A stretch of 64,000 nt of DNA from Rana temporaria (lineage: Eukaryota; Chordata; Amphibia; Anura; Ranidae): assembly GCF_905171775.1 (NCBI RefSeq), contig NC_053489.1, positions 244,782,231 through 244,846,230 on the forward strand, in the 5' to 3' direction. The notes below the pieces were generated by a model. That model was not told the origin of the DNA. It saw only the letters and a program-made list of their open reading frames with translations, and searched no databases. Positions 10,728 through 22,700 of this stretch are shown one piece after another. Both the position numbers and the translations under genes were made by a program. Numbering within the stretch: the first letter of the stretch is position 1; each line of letters starts with the position of its first letter.

Positions 10728-13700
10728 AACAAATGTACATGGCAAGGGTAATAAAGCTAGCATAGCTTGTGAGATAAAACAGAGGGAGAGCTATAGACAG
10801 GGGGGATGATAGTCACAGAGTGGGCCATAAAACAATATTATATTTTTTGTGTCAAATAGAAGTATCATTCTTGGTTCAAAAGTTTTCCTTTCCTGGATAG
10901 TTCTGAAATTCCCTTTCAGAACTAAAACATTAATGCCACGTACAGACGGTCGTTTTTTGTGATGAAAAAAAAACTACGTTTTAAATCATGAAATAAAACG
11001 ACGTTTTTGAAACATCATTTTCAAAGACGAAGTTGCCTACACACCATCCTTTTTTCACAATGCTCTAGCAAGGCGAGGTTACGTTTCACCACTTTTTTCC
11101 ATTGAAGCTTGCTTCATAACTAGCTTCTGGGCATGCGCGGGTGTAAAAACGTCGTTTTAAACGTCGTATTTTGCTACACACGGTCAATTTATGTGAAGTA
11201 AAAAACAACGTTTTGAAAAACGACACAAAAAATTCAAGCATGTTCGAATTTTTTTTGTCGTTTTTTTGAAGACATAAAACAACGTTTTGCCCACACACTA
11301 TCATTTTAAATGACGTTTTTTAAAACGTCGTTTTTTTTCATCACAAAAAACGACCGTCTGTATGTGGCATTAGGTGTTCTACATTGTAGTATGATTGTGA
11401 GAAATGATGTCCCTACTAGCTTCCTTGATTGTGTGTCTGTGCAAATTCATCCTCTGGGACCTTGAAGAAGGGGACGTACCCAAAAAAAGCTTGTCCTGAA
11501 ACATTGTATGTTAGTGCAAATAAAAAAAGTATCATGGAAAGTACTCAATTCTCTGTCGCAAGTGCAATAATACAACTACAATCTCCTCAAGCCTAGTTAG
11601 CTACAAAGTAATCTACTTTTACGGGACACCCTTGTCGCCTGGCGTACAATAAGAGATCTCTAAAATTGCCATTAATGATCTGTAAATATTTTTCCTTTGC
11701 ATGGAAACTCGAAAATGGTTGGGGCAACCAATGCCAAAGTTTCCAACATATGGATAGCAAAAGGAATACAAACAGTGATGTCCATTTACCATCAAGACCA
11801 TCAAAATTAAATAACATATTTTAGAGGGTTATCTACAGAATTTTAACTATCAGAAGACCATGCATACTATTACAACCAAATGACTAAAAATATCTATATA
11901 AGTCTTGTTATAGTTCAAAACAAAAGATCTTTCTCAGCAATCTCCTAATAGACCATGCAGTACAACGGCAAAGATACTCAATATCTGACATGTATTCTCC
12001 ATCAAACTATTAATTAACTGCATCATAGAGACACTTGCTATTAAAAGGATGGACCAAGGAATTTCCAAACGAGGCACTAGATCAGTGGTTCTCAGCCTGA
12101 GGGTCGGGACCCCCTCGGGGGTCGAATGATGATTTGCCAGGGGTCACCGAATCCTGGGTTGTTCCTGAAGCCTGCACCGCTCTCTCAGCCTTTTTGTGGC
12201 CGCCCAGCAGGGCTGTCCCTGGAACCCGCGGCCGCCCACTCAGCCTCTTCACAGCCGCCCATCCTGTTCACGGCATGGCTGAGGGACAGAGACTAGAGGT
12301 CAGCTCACTGGTGAGGAATGTGAAGTGGGAGGGGCTGGAGGAGACCCCATCTCCTAATTTCAGCATAGGTGTCACTGCTATGAGACACCACAAAGTCAGA
12401 GGCACAGTGAAGCCAGAGACGCAGTGTGTAACACTACCTGTGATTATAGTTGCAATTAAAAGTCCCCACTACAGTTCCAAGATCAACAGATGACCTTGAT
12501 CAAGAGCACCTAAGTTGGCTGATCAGAACTCCCCCCAGCATTGCCACTCATCCCAACTCCCCGCCAGTATTGCAACGCATCCCACCCCCCCACCAAGAAG
12601 TAGGAGCGGGAATAAAAATAGAGAATACATGGAAGGGAGAGGAAAAGAGGGGGATGAACAAAGAAAAAGGAAGAGAAAGAACAAGAAAGACGGCTAGAGA
12701 GGGGGGTGGGGGGAAAAAATTTAATAAATTAGGATAGAGAGAGATAAAAGGGAAAGAAAGGAGAACAAAGAGAGAGTGGTACATCCTTAAATGTACCATA
12801 AGGGGTTTTAATACTGTACAAGTGGAGGGGACTCGGAGCGCTGAATGTCCGTGGGTTAAGAGTGCAAATGACTTGTTTCTTTCTCGTACATCACGGGACA
12901 CAGAGCGGCATATTCATTACTATGTGGGTTATATGGAGTACCTTCAGGTGATGGACACTGGCAATCTCAAACAGGAAGTGCCCCTCCCTATATAACCCCC
13001 TCCCATAGGAGGAGTACCTCAGTTTTTTCGCCAGTGTCTTAGGTGTTGGTCATGGAATAGCTTTGCCTCCACATCCTTGGGATCAAGGCAGGCTAACCGG
13101 ATCTGTCCAAGGTGCCTCAGAGCCAAAGTGGACAGTACCCAGGCCCCTAACTAGGGGGTTTTGCCCATAATGCTTCTCTTTCAGAGAGCTGGATCCTGGG
13201 CCCAGGACTTAGAACCTTTTGGGGTGCCTAAAGTCCCTGTTTGCCAGGATGCTATATGGGTCCAGGACAGTGGGTTCCTTCAAAGGACCCCAGGGCCTGA
13301 AGGTCTAGACGCCACCCACGGAGATGGGGGAAGATTGGACCACTTGCTGTGCAAGGTCCTGCGGCATGGAGCAGGTAAGAAGGGGGGGCCTGCGGGACTT
13401 GGTTCGTCAGCAGGCTCTCCAGGGGGATCTTTTGGGGGAGTTTGCCTGAGTATGCTCCTGCATTGGCAGTCTGGGGCCACTATGTCTGTGTAAGACAGGA
13501 TGGTCTGTGTTGTTACTCCCCATATGTGTGATCTCCCTGGTCTATGTGTTGCAGGTTCTATATGGCTGGGCGCTAGGTGGGGTATTAGTGTGTGCCTACT
13601 CTTTACCCTGAACTAGGGAGGTGTCTGGGCCTACCTGGAAGTTCTTACCTGGCCGGGTGCCGTGCGGATGTTTCCTCTGTGTCCTGTCCATTTCTCCAGC

Positions 13701-16700
13701 GTCTCTGCAGCATGCTGCCTCCACCATGGCCCCCCCCGTGACACGGGCACGCGCGCGGGCGCGTGCACAGCGATATATATATATATATAAAAAAAAAACG
13801 AAATTCGCGCCGTTTTTCAGAGGGGGGGGGGGCGGGACGTTGGATCTCATAAGAGGAAGGGGCGGCCCTTCCTCTATGCTGTATTAGCTCAGTTTGTTTC
13901 TGAGCTCAGGAGAGGAGGACACAGAGCGGCAGCAGTGCAAGCCTGATGCACAGTGGCACCCGGTGGCGCAAGGGAGTATTGCAGTTCTGACAAACAGAAC
14001 TAGCTTTTCAATCTAGCCTAAACAATTCCTTACAGCAGGTGGATTCTTGCAATTTCTCTTGTGGGGAGACAATGTGATTCCATTGAAAAGGGGGAAAAGG
14101 GACTCAGGATCCAAAAATCCCAAAAAATTAAAAAAAAAAAAAATATATGCATAATTGAAAAAAAAAAGACAAGAAAAAGGGGGAACACATACTGGTCTCC
14201 CCATTGGGTTTTTTGGGCATTAGTTGTTCACTACTGTCCCCTTAAAACCGCATAGTTTTTTCTCCTACCTACATCAGTTGGTTGTTGTAAGTAGGGGTAC
14301 CTCGGTATTGTACCATGGCTTCCAAAGCATCAGGATCAGGGGAAATGGCAAGAGGTGCCAGAGGACAAAAGGGTTCCCCCTCAGATTCTGAAGGTTCGAG
14401 TCGGGATATGCCTGTACTCTCCCCACAAATTATTCCAGTAGTGGGTGCCTTGGTTGAGCCATTAGGGGCGTCTGGTGCTGAGGCTAGATCAGATCCACCC
14501 AACCCTGTGTTTGTCACAGAGGAAATGCTAGCCCTTTCCTTAGGGGGACTAGAGAAGAGATTGGCAACTATGATAGTCAATTCCATGTCGGGCAAGAAGC
14601 GGACTAGGTCTCCGTCACCTGGGGGTGTACCCCCAGATGCTGAGGTTCTCTCCCGTGGAGAATTAGAAGCTCAGGAAAATCATTCAGACCAGGACCATGA
14701 GGGTTCAGGGAATGAGGAGTCTACTTATGAGGAGCCAGTCTCGGCCTCCCAGGCAGAAAGTTTGTGGATTCAGTCATTGACAGACATGGTCCGCCTGGCA
14801 TTTAAGTTGCCCTTACCAGAGCCTCAGGCTTCGGCGGTATCATCCTTAGGTTCATTGAAAGCGCCTTTGAGCAACGCTGTTTTTCCGGTCCATCCTCTTT
14901 TAGAGGAACTGATCTTTCAGGATTGGATACGACCAGATAGAATCTTTTTACCACCTAAAAGATTTTCCATCATCTACCCTATGGAAGAAAAATTTTCCAA
15001 GAAGTGGGCTCTCCCAGCTGTGGATGCCGCCATCTCTTGTGTAAATAAATCTTTAACTTGCCCGGTGTTTAAAGAACCGGTGGATAAGCGTTTTGAGACA
15101 CTTTTAAAGGCATCCTTTGCTACGGCAGGTGCAGTGATACAGCCAGCAGTGGCTGCTATTGGGGTTTGTCAGGCGTTAACAGACCAGACAAAACAGATGC
15201 TTAAAGACATTCCTGCCCAGCAGGCAGAAGAATTATCGGATATTCCTAGAGCCCTGTGCTTTGCGGTGGATGCTATAAAGGACTCCATTCAGCAGGCGTC
15301 TCGTTTGTCACTATTTTTAGTACACATGAGAAGGCTCTTATGGTTAAAGAACTGGGCGGCTGAGCCCCCATGCAAAAAACTTCTGGCAGGTTTTCCCTTC
15401 CATGGAGGTCGACTCTTCGGAGAGGATCTAGATAAATATATTCAGACTATATCGAGTGGCAAAAGTACCCTTTTACCAGTCAAAAAGAAGTTTCGGGGAC
15501 CTGCGTTCAAAAGGCAGCTCTCCCCTATTCCGGGGCCCTCCAATTCCAGGCAGTATCGACGGCCTCCTGCGAGATCAAACTTTAGCAATAAGTCGCAGGG
15601 ACAGGCCTCTGGGGGCAAGAAGCAGTGGTATCGTAAGCCAGCAAAGCCAGCCCCTAAATCTGCCTTATGAAGGGGCGCCCCCACCCACAAAGGTGGGGGG
15701 AAGGCTTCGTCTTTTTGCGGAGGTTTGGGAAGCCGATATCCCCAACAGATGGGTCCGGTCTTCCGTGGCCACAGGCTACAGATTAGAGTTTCTAGAGTTT
15801 CCTCCACCTCATTATCAGGAGTCAAGGGTACCGAACGATCCAACAAAAAAGGCCTCTTTACTGGCGGCATTGGATCATCTGCTTTGCCAGGGCGTGATAG
15901 TAGAGGTACCAGCCCAAGAGCAAGGGCTAGGGTTCTACTCCAATCTGTTTACCGTTCCAAAGCCTAACGGCGATGTCAGGCCAATTTTGGACCTAAAGGG
16001 TTTAAACGTTTACCTAAGGGTTCGTTCTTTCCGGATGGAATCTGTTCGGTCTGCAGCCGCCGCACTCCAGAAGGACGACTTTCTGGCGTCCATAGACATA
16101 AAGGATGCTTACCTTCATGTGCCAATTTTTCAGCCACATCAAAGATTTCTCCGCTTCACGGTGGCCCAGCGTCATTTCCAATTTGTGGCGCTCCCTTTCG
16201 GGCTGGCTACGGCCCCCCGGGTATTCACGAAGATCCTAGCTCCGATCCTAGCCAGTCTAAGGATCCAAGGGGTCACGGTCCTAGCCTACCTGGACGACCT
16301 CCTAGTCATAGATCACTCGTCTCCTTGCCTGGAACGAGCAGTGGCCCTCACGGTCCAGTACCTCGAAAGGTTCGGTTGGATCCTAAACCGAGAAAAATCA
16401 GCATTCCAACCCACAAGACGGTTGGAATACCTCGGCATGACATTAGACACAGAGCAGCAAAGAGTGTTCCTGCCTCTGGTAAAGGTCGAGGCCATCAAAG
16501 ACTTGATACATCTGGTTCTAAGCAAAAGAGAACCAACTATTCGCCTATGTATGCGACTACTAGGCAAGCTAGTGGCCACGTTCGAGGCGGTACCTTACGC
16601 TCAAGGCCACACTCGCATCCTACAGGCAGCCATTCTGTCAGCATGGAGCAAGAGGCCACAGGCCTTGGAATTTCCTTTGCCACTCTCATCAAGAGTTCGG

Positions 16701-19700
16701 CAAAGTCTGTGCTGGTGGTTAAATCCTCAGAATCTACTGAAGGGAAAATCTTTCAGCCCCGTGGCCTGGAAGATAGTGACCACAGATGCCAGCCCGAGGG
16801 GCTGGGGAGCGATCTTGGATGGTTGCACTCGCCAAGGTACTTGGGCACAGGCGGAGAGGCAGTTGCCCATCAATATCTTGGAGCTCAGGGCTGCTCGGCT
16901 AGCCCTCGAGGCTTGGACAGCCAAATTGCAGGGGTTCCCGGTGAGGATACAATCGGACAATGCCACAGCTGTGGCATATATAAACCACCAAGGGGGGACC
17001 AAGAGTCAGGCAGCTCAGAGAGAGGTGAGCTTGATTTTCCTGTGGGCAGAAGCTCATGTGCCCTGCATATCGGCAATATTCATTCCCGGGGTGGACAACC
17101 TGCAGGCGGACTTCTTGAGTCGTCAGACTCTGTCGCCAGGGGAATGGTCTCTGCATCCGCAAATTTTTCAGGTAATCTGCCAGATGTGGGGGATGCCGGA
17201 CGTGGATGTCATGGCATCGAGATTCAACAAGAAGCTAGACAGGTTCATGTCCCGGACTCGGGACCCTATGGCCTGCGGAGCCGATGCGTTGGTTTGCCCT
17301 TGGCATCAGTTCAAACTCCTATATGCCTTTCCCCCGCTACAGTTGCTACCCCGCCTGTTACGCAGGATCAGGGTGGAGCACAAACCAGTCATCCTGGTAG
17401 CTCCAGCATGGCCCAGGAGGGCATGGTACTCACTAATCCTAAAGATGGCAGTGGGAGACCCTTGGACGCTTCCTCTACGGCCAGACCTACTCTCGCAAGA
17501 CCGATCCTCCACCCTGCATTACGACGTCTAAATTTGACGGCCTGGCGGCTGAATCCCTGATTCTCAGGGGTAGAGGGCTGTCTAGGCAGGTAATCTCTAC
17601 CCTGATCAGGGCTAGAAAGCCGGTCTCCAGGGTGATTTATTACAGGGTCTGGAAGGCCTACGTAGGCTGGTGTGAGTCCAAGAAATGGCTTTCCCGCAAG
17701 TATACCATTGATCGAGTGTTACGTTTTCTCCAGCTAGGAGTGGATAAAGGCCTGGCATTAAGCACAATCAAAGGACAGATTTCAGCTTTGTCAGTGTGGT
17801 TTCAGAGGCCGTTGGCCACCCACTCGCTGGTTAAGACCTTCATACAGGGGGTCTTACATATTAATCCTCCGGTTAAGTCACCACTTTGTCCGTGGGATTT
17901 AAATCTTGTTCTGTCAACTCTGCAGAAACAACCTTTTGAGCCGTTGGCTGAGATTCCTTTGGTTTTACTGACAAGGAAGTTGGTATTTCTGGTTGCAATA
18001 GTTTCCGCCAGAAGAGTGTCAGAATTGGCAGCCTTATCTTGTAAGGAGCCATATCTTATTTTGCATAAGGACAAGGTGGTTCTCCGTCCTCATCCTTCCT
18101 TTCTACCAAAGGTTATATCCAGTTTTCACCTGAACCAGGATTTGGTACTACCATCCTTCTTTCCGAAGCCTACTTCCAGAAAGGAAGGGTTGCTGCATAC
18201 CTTGGATATTGTCAGGGCCATGAAGGCCTATCTTAAAGCTACAGAGAAGATTCGGAAAACAGATGTGTTGTTCATTCTACCGGATGGGCCCAAGAAAGGG
18301 CAGGCAGCTGCAAAATCCACCATCTCGAGATGGATTAAACAGTTAATTACTCAGGCCTACGGCTTGAAGAGGTTGCCTCCTCCTTTGTCAGTAAAGGCTC
18401 ATTCTACCAGGGCCATGGGCGCCTCCTGGGCAGCACACCATCAGATCTCTATGGCTCAAGTATGCAAAGCAGCAACCTGGTCTTCAGTCCACACGTTTAC
18501 TAAATTTTACCAGGTGGACGTAAGAAGGAATACTGATACAGCCTTTGGGCAGGCAGTGCTGCAGGCTGCAATTTAAGACCCTCAGAATCGGGGGCACCCT
18601 TGAGTTAAAATTTAAGTTTAATTTTTCTCGACTAAGTTGGATTTATTATTTGAGTATACCTCTAAATTAAATCCTTTGTCTTGGGAAGATGTCTCCCTCC
18701 CCTCATTAAAAGCATTGCTTTGGGACATCCCACATAGTAATGAATATGCCGCTCTGTGTCCCGTGATGTACGAGAAAGAAAAAGGGATTTTTAATACAGC
18801 TTACCTGTAAAATCCTTTTCTTGGAGTACATCACGGGACACAGAGCTCCCACCCCTCTTTTGGGGAACATTTTGGGAGGCATACTGCTTGCTACAAAACT
18901 GAGGTACTCCTCCTATGGGAGGGGGTTATATAGGGAGGGGCACTTCCTGTTTGAGATTGCCAGTGTCCATCACCTGAAGGTACTCCATATAACCCACATA
19001 GTAATGAATATGCCGCTCTGTGTCCCGTGATGTACTCCAAGAAAAGGATTTTACAGGTAAGCTGTATTAAAAATCCCTTTTTGCCTTGGGTGCTGACAAC
19101 CCACGTTACGAAAATAATTTTTCTGTTAGGGTGAGAACCACTGCACTAGATGATAAACTTCTTGGAGGATATAAAAAAAATGTACAGTTTAACAACTAGC
19201 GAAAATTGGAGTGAAACACAATTCAAGCTAGTACATCGAGCTTTCATGCCCATCTTGATTGATAATGCAGATCCCTCAGCCTTAACTTGTTCTTGGTGTG
19301 GCACCATATGACCCACACAACTTCGAAGAATGTGCCAAGATATCTACCTTCTGGGACCAAATTCTAAACTACATAAATACTACAGTATATTGAGGATACA
19401 AATCGACAAAGATCCTAAGATCTGCCTTTTTGAATGTTTTGGCCCTTCCTCCTCATCAACATCCTTAACACCAGTTACAATACCATAGTCTTCACTATGT
19501 TTGTTGACGGCTCGCAGAACCATATTAACCGCTTGCCTACCAGCTCATGCCGATATACGTTGGGAGAATGGCTCTCCTGGGCGGAACCCTGTATGGGTAC
19601 ATTGTACCCTTTAAGAGCCACCAGAGGGCGCGTGCGCCAGCACAGGGATTTCTGTGTGTAAACGCACAATTCTCTGTTCTGTCAGGGGAGAGGAGACATA

Positions 19701-22700
19701 TTGTTTTTTCATACTAAGTAGGAACAACAATATGTCTCCTCCCCAGTCAGTCACATCCCCATACAGTTAGAACGTTTTGGGGGATATTTATTATAGCAAA
19801 AAGTAAAAAAAATATATATTTTTTTTTTCAAAATTGTTGCTTTTTTTTGTTTATAGCGCAAAAAATAAAAACTGCAGAGGTGATCAAATGCTACTAAAAG
19901 AAAGCTCTATTTTTGGGGAAAAAAAGGATGCAAATGAGGTACAGCATTGCATGACTGCGCAATTGTCAGTTAAAACGAAGCAGTGCCAAATTGTAAAAAG
20001 TGCTTTAGTAATGAAGGGGGTAAAATCTTCTGAGGCTGAAGTAGTTAAAATCTTTGACATCACCTATTGCTCCCAAATTAACTATGGAGAAAAAAGAAAT
20101 GAAATCCTTGCTGTATATTGAAAAACTGGGCACAATAACAAAAGCTCTTAACTCTACAAAACCTTTTTACCAATGGCAAACATTTGTGGAACCATTTTTT
20201 TTTTTTTTGTATACTGAATGGTACATTAAAACAAATATGAGTAATTCTCTAGGCAGACTAAGAATTCAAACAAGTGATTCCTAGTATCAACAATTTTATC
20301 TCCACCGAGTGTCTGCGGAAATTCTAAGGACCTCCAACACCACAATACTATCAATGAACAACTGTTACTATTACTTTATATTATTACTAATATAAACAAA
20401 CAATGCAATAAAAATATACGGTATGCAACAAAATGTCCAAAAAAGTGCGGGAAATATGTAACTCGGTCACAAAAATTAAATCAAGCAAAACATGAATAAA
20501 CTTGTAGGTAACATGGTCCCACAAAATAAAAGTCCCAATTAATAATCAATATCCAATGAAGAAAAGTGTTCACAGTACCAAAAAAAAATTCAAGTAAAGT
20601 TCTCCAGTGTTTGAGTGAAACCAGACATGCAAAGCTGCTTACCAAATATAATAGATCTCAGTACTGGAGATGTAACTAGCCTCATAGTATAGGAAGCACT
20701 AAAACATGTTTAATAATGGGATAATTCACTTACACTAGCAGAAGTAAGGTACACAGGGCCAGATTCATGTACTTTTACGTTGGCGTAACATATCGCGTTT
20801 ACGTTACACCGCCGCAAATTTTCAGCGTAAGTGCTTGATTCACAAAGCACTTGCCTGTAAACTTGCGGCGGCGTAGCGTAAAGCGGTCCGGCGCAAGCCC
20901 GCCTAATTCAAATGGGGCGTGTACCATTTAAATTAGGCGCGTTCCCGCGCCGAACGTACTGTGCATGCTCCGTTTTGGAATTTCCTGCCGTGCTTTGCGT
21001 GAAATGACGTCGCCCCGACATAATGTTTTGAACGGCGACGTGCGTTACGTCCTTTCGTATTCCTGGACGACTTACGCAAAATAAAAAAAAATTGAAATTC
21101 GACGCGGGAACGACGGCCATACTTTAACATGGGCTGTCTATTTTTACACCACCTAAATAGCAGCCGTAACTTTGCGACGGGAAAAGCGACGACGTAAGAG
21201 AATGCGACGAACTCGCGTATCTTCGTGGATCGCCGTAAACAGCTAATTTGCATACCCGACGCTGAAAACGGCCCAAACTTCACCCAGCGGGCGCCGAAGT
21301 ATTGCATCCTAAGATCCAAAGGCGTACGAAGCTGTACGCCTGTCGTTTTTTTTGGCCAAATGCCATCGTATCTTTGTTTTGTTAATTCAAAATAAAGATA
21401 CGACGCGGCAAATTTTAAAGTACGCCAGAGTATGAGCAGATACTCCGGCGTACTTTTTCAGTGAATCTGGCCCACAGAGTATAGGTGTGTGGGGTGACGT
21501 CACTCAATCAGGCTCCACCTGACATGTCTTACCCAAAAGGGCTTTCTCAAAGAGAGGGGGCTTGTTTTTAACTATTTTTAATATACTAGTATTATACCTG
21601 AGATAACATTTGTTAAAGTGGAAAGTTCTCTTGAATAAATGTTCTGCACTGTAAACTAGCCTACACTGTTTTGGGCATATTGTGCTTAAATTACGAAAAG
21701 TAGAAATTTCATTCCCACTGTCAGTGTGAACCTGGGCTTACAGAAAAATTTAGGGCCAGTTCACACCACATGCAGTCCAGTGCGTTTTTTTTTTTCTGCA
21801 TCAAAAATGCATGGAAAGTAGGTTACATGGTTTTCAATGGCATAGTTCACACCAGTGCTTGCAGTTCCAGAAAAAGTAGAACATGCTGCATTTTTCCTGC
21901 ACTGGACTGTCCTGGAACGCTGTAAAACGCACTATAACGTACATAAACGCACCAAAAACTCACTGGAACATACATGTCCTTATGTAAGAAAAAAGAGGAG
22001 GAAACGCATCCCAAAGGCACTGGAACACATCTAAAACTCATCTGGAACGTATCTGGACTGCATTTCTATGGTGTGAACTGGCCCTTAGGGGGAAACATGC
22101 AACATGTTCCAGCTCCTGCCCCCTCTTTCTCCAATAGCCCCCTCCCTGTTACAGCAGGGTGCCCCTGCTGTCACTTTTTCTCCTTGCATCCGCTGTCCTG
22201 TGAATGAATAAACTATGAGCAGCAGATGGACTTAGTTTGTACTGATCAGCGCTCCTGCAGTTCATTCACTCTTAGTTCATTCACAATGCCTATAGACCTC
22301 CAATAACAGTCCATACAGGGGTACGGGTAACAGCTGTAGGCAGTGTGTGTGTAAGTCTAATATTACAATTTTTTTTATATACAAACATGGTGCATTTCTA
22401 CTCCGTAGACTAGGAGCCTTAAACGTACAGTAAATGGCTTATGCTGCTGAAAAAGGTCAAACTACGTCATATAGGTGTACCCTAAGGTCAATTTGTTTTA
22501 ACTATTATCCCTAAAATTGTACAAAGGTGAAATAAAACATAAATTTAAAACCTTGCATATTAAAAAGTGCAAATAAAAAAATGGCCCAAACTAGTTTCCC
22601 TTTAAAAATAATGCGCTGACCTTTCAATGTCCATTTCCTATTTTGCAGCAAAAATGTTTCTTTGCCTTTTCTTCTAGATGGCTTTAATATCTGCAGTTTG

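Larger units (their letters stand above)
12876..19082 (+). mobile_element. DIRS-A: DIRS-type tyrosine recombinase retrotransposon, coding frames open
   Basis: A 6.2-kb element with inverted terminal repeats (12876-13026 and 18895-19082), an internal complementary region (about 18731-18845), and frames for a gag-like protein, RT/RNase H/methyltransferase-like protein and tyrosine recombinase. There is no target duplication; both edges lie on a TTT. This is the structure of DIRS elements, which are thought to insert through a circular DNA with the recombinase instead of a DDE integrase (established for the class). It has the same orientation as TEP1. Confidence 0.95.
12083..19143. mobile_element. 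hAT element interrupted by the DIRS-A retrotransposon
   Basis: Left end CAGTGGTTCTCAGCCT, right end AGGGTGAGAACCACTG, with an exact 8-bp target duplication CACTAGAT at 12075-12082 and 19144-19151. The hAT parts are 12083-12875 and 19083-19143 (about 0.85 kb in total). No transposase frame is visible in them, so it is a non-autonomous copy. The 6.2 kb between is the DIRS element. Confidence 0.88.

Noticed and set aside
12134..12493. 119-codon frame inside the left part of the hAT element
   Set aside because: It does not resemble hAT transposase (no BED finger or hATC signature) and the element is too short to be autonomous.
16325..17560. 411-codon open frame overlapping the DIRS-A RT gene
   Set aside because: It lies in another frame of a clear RT/RNase H gene and carries no motif of its own.
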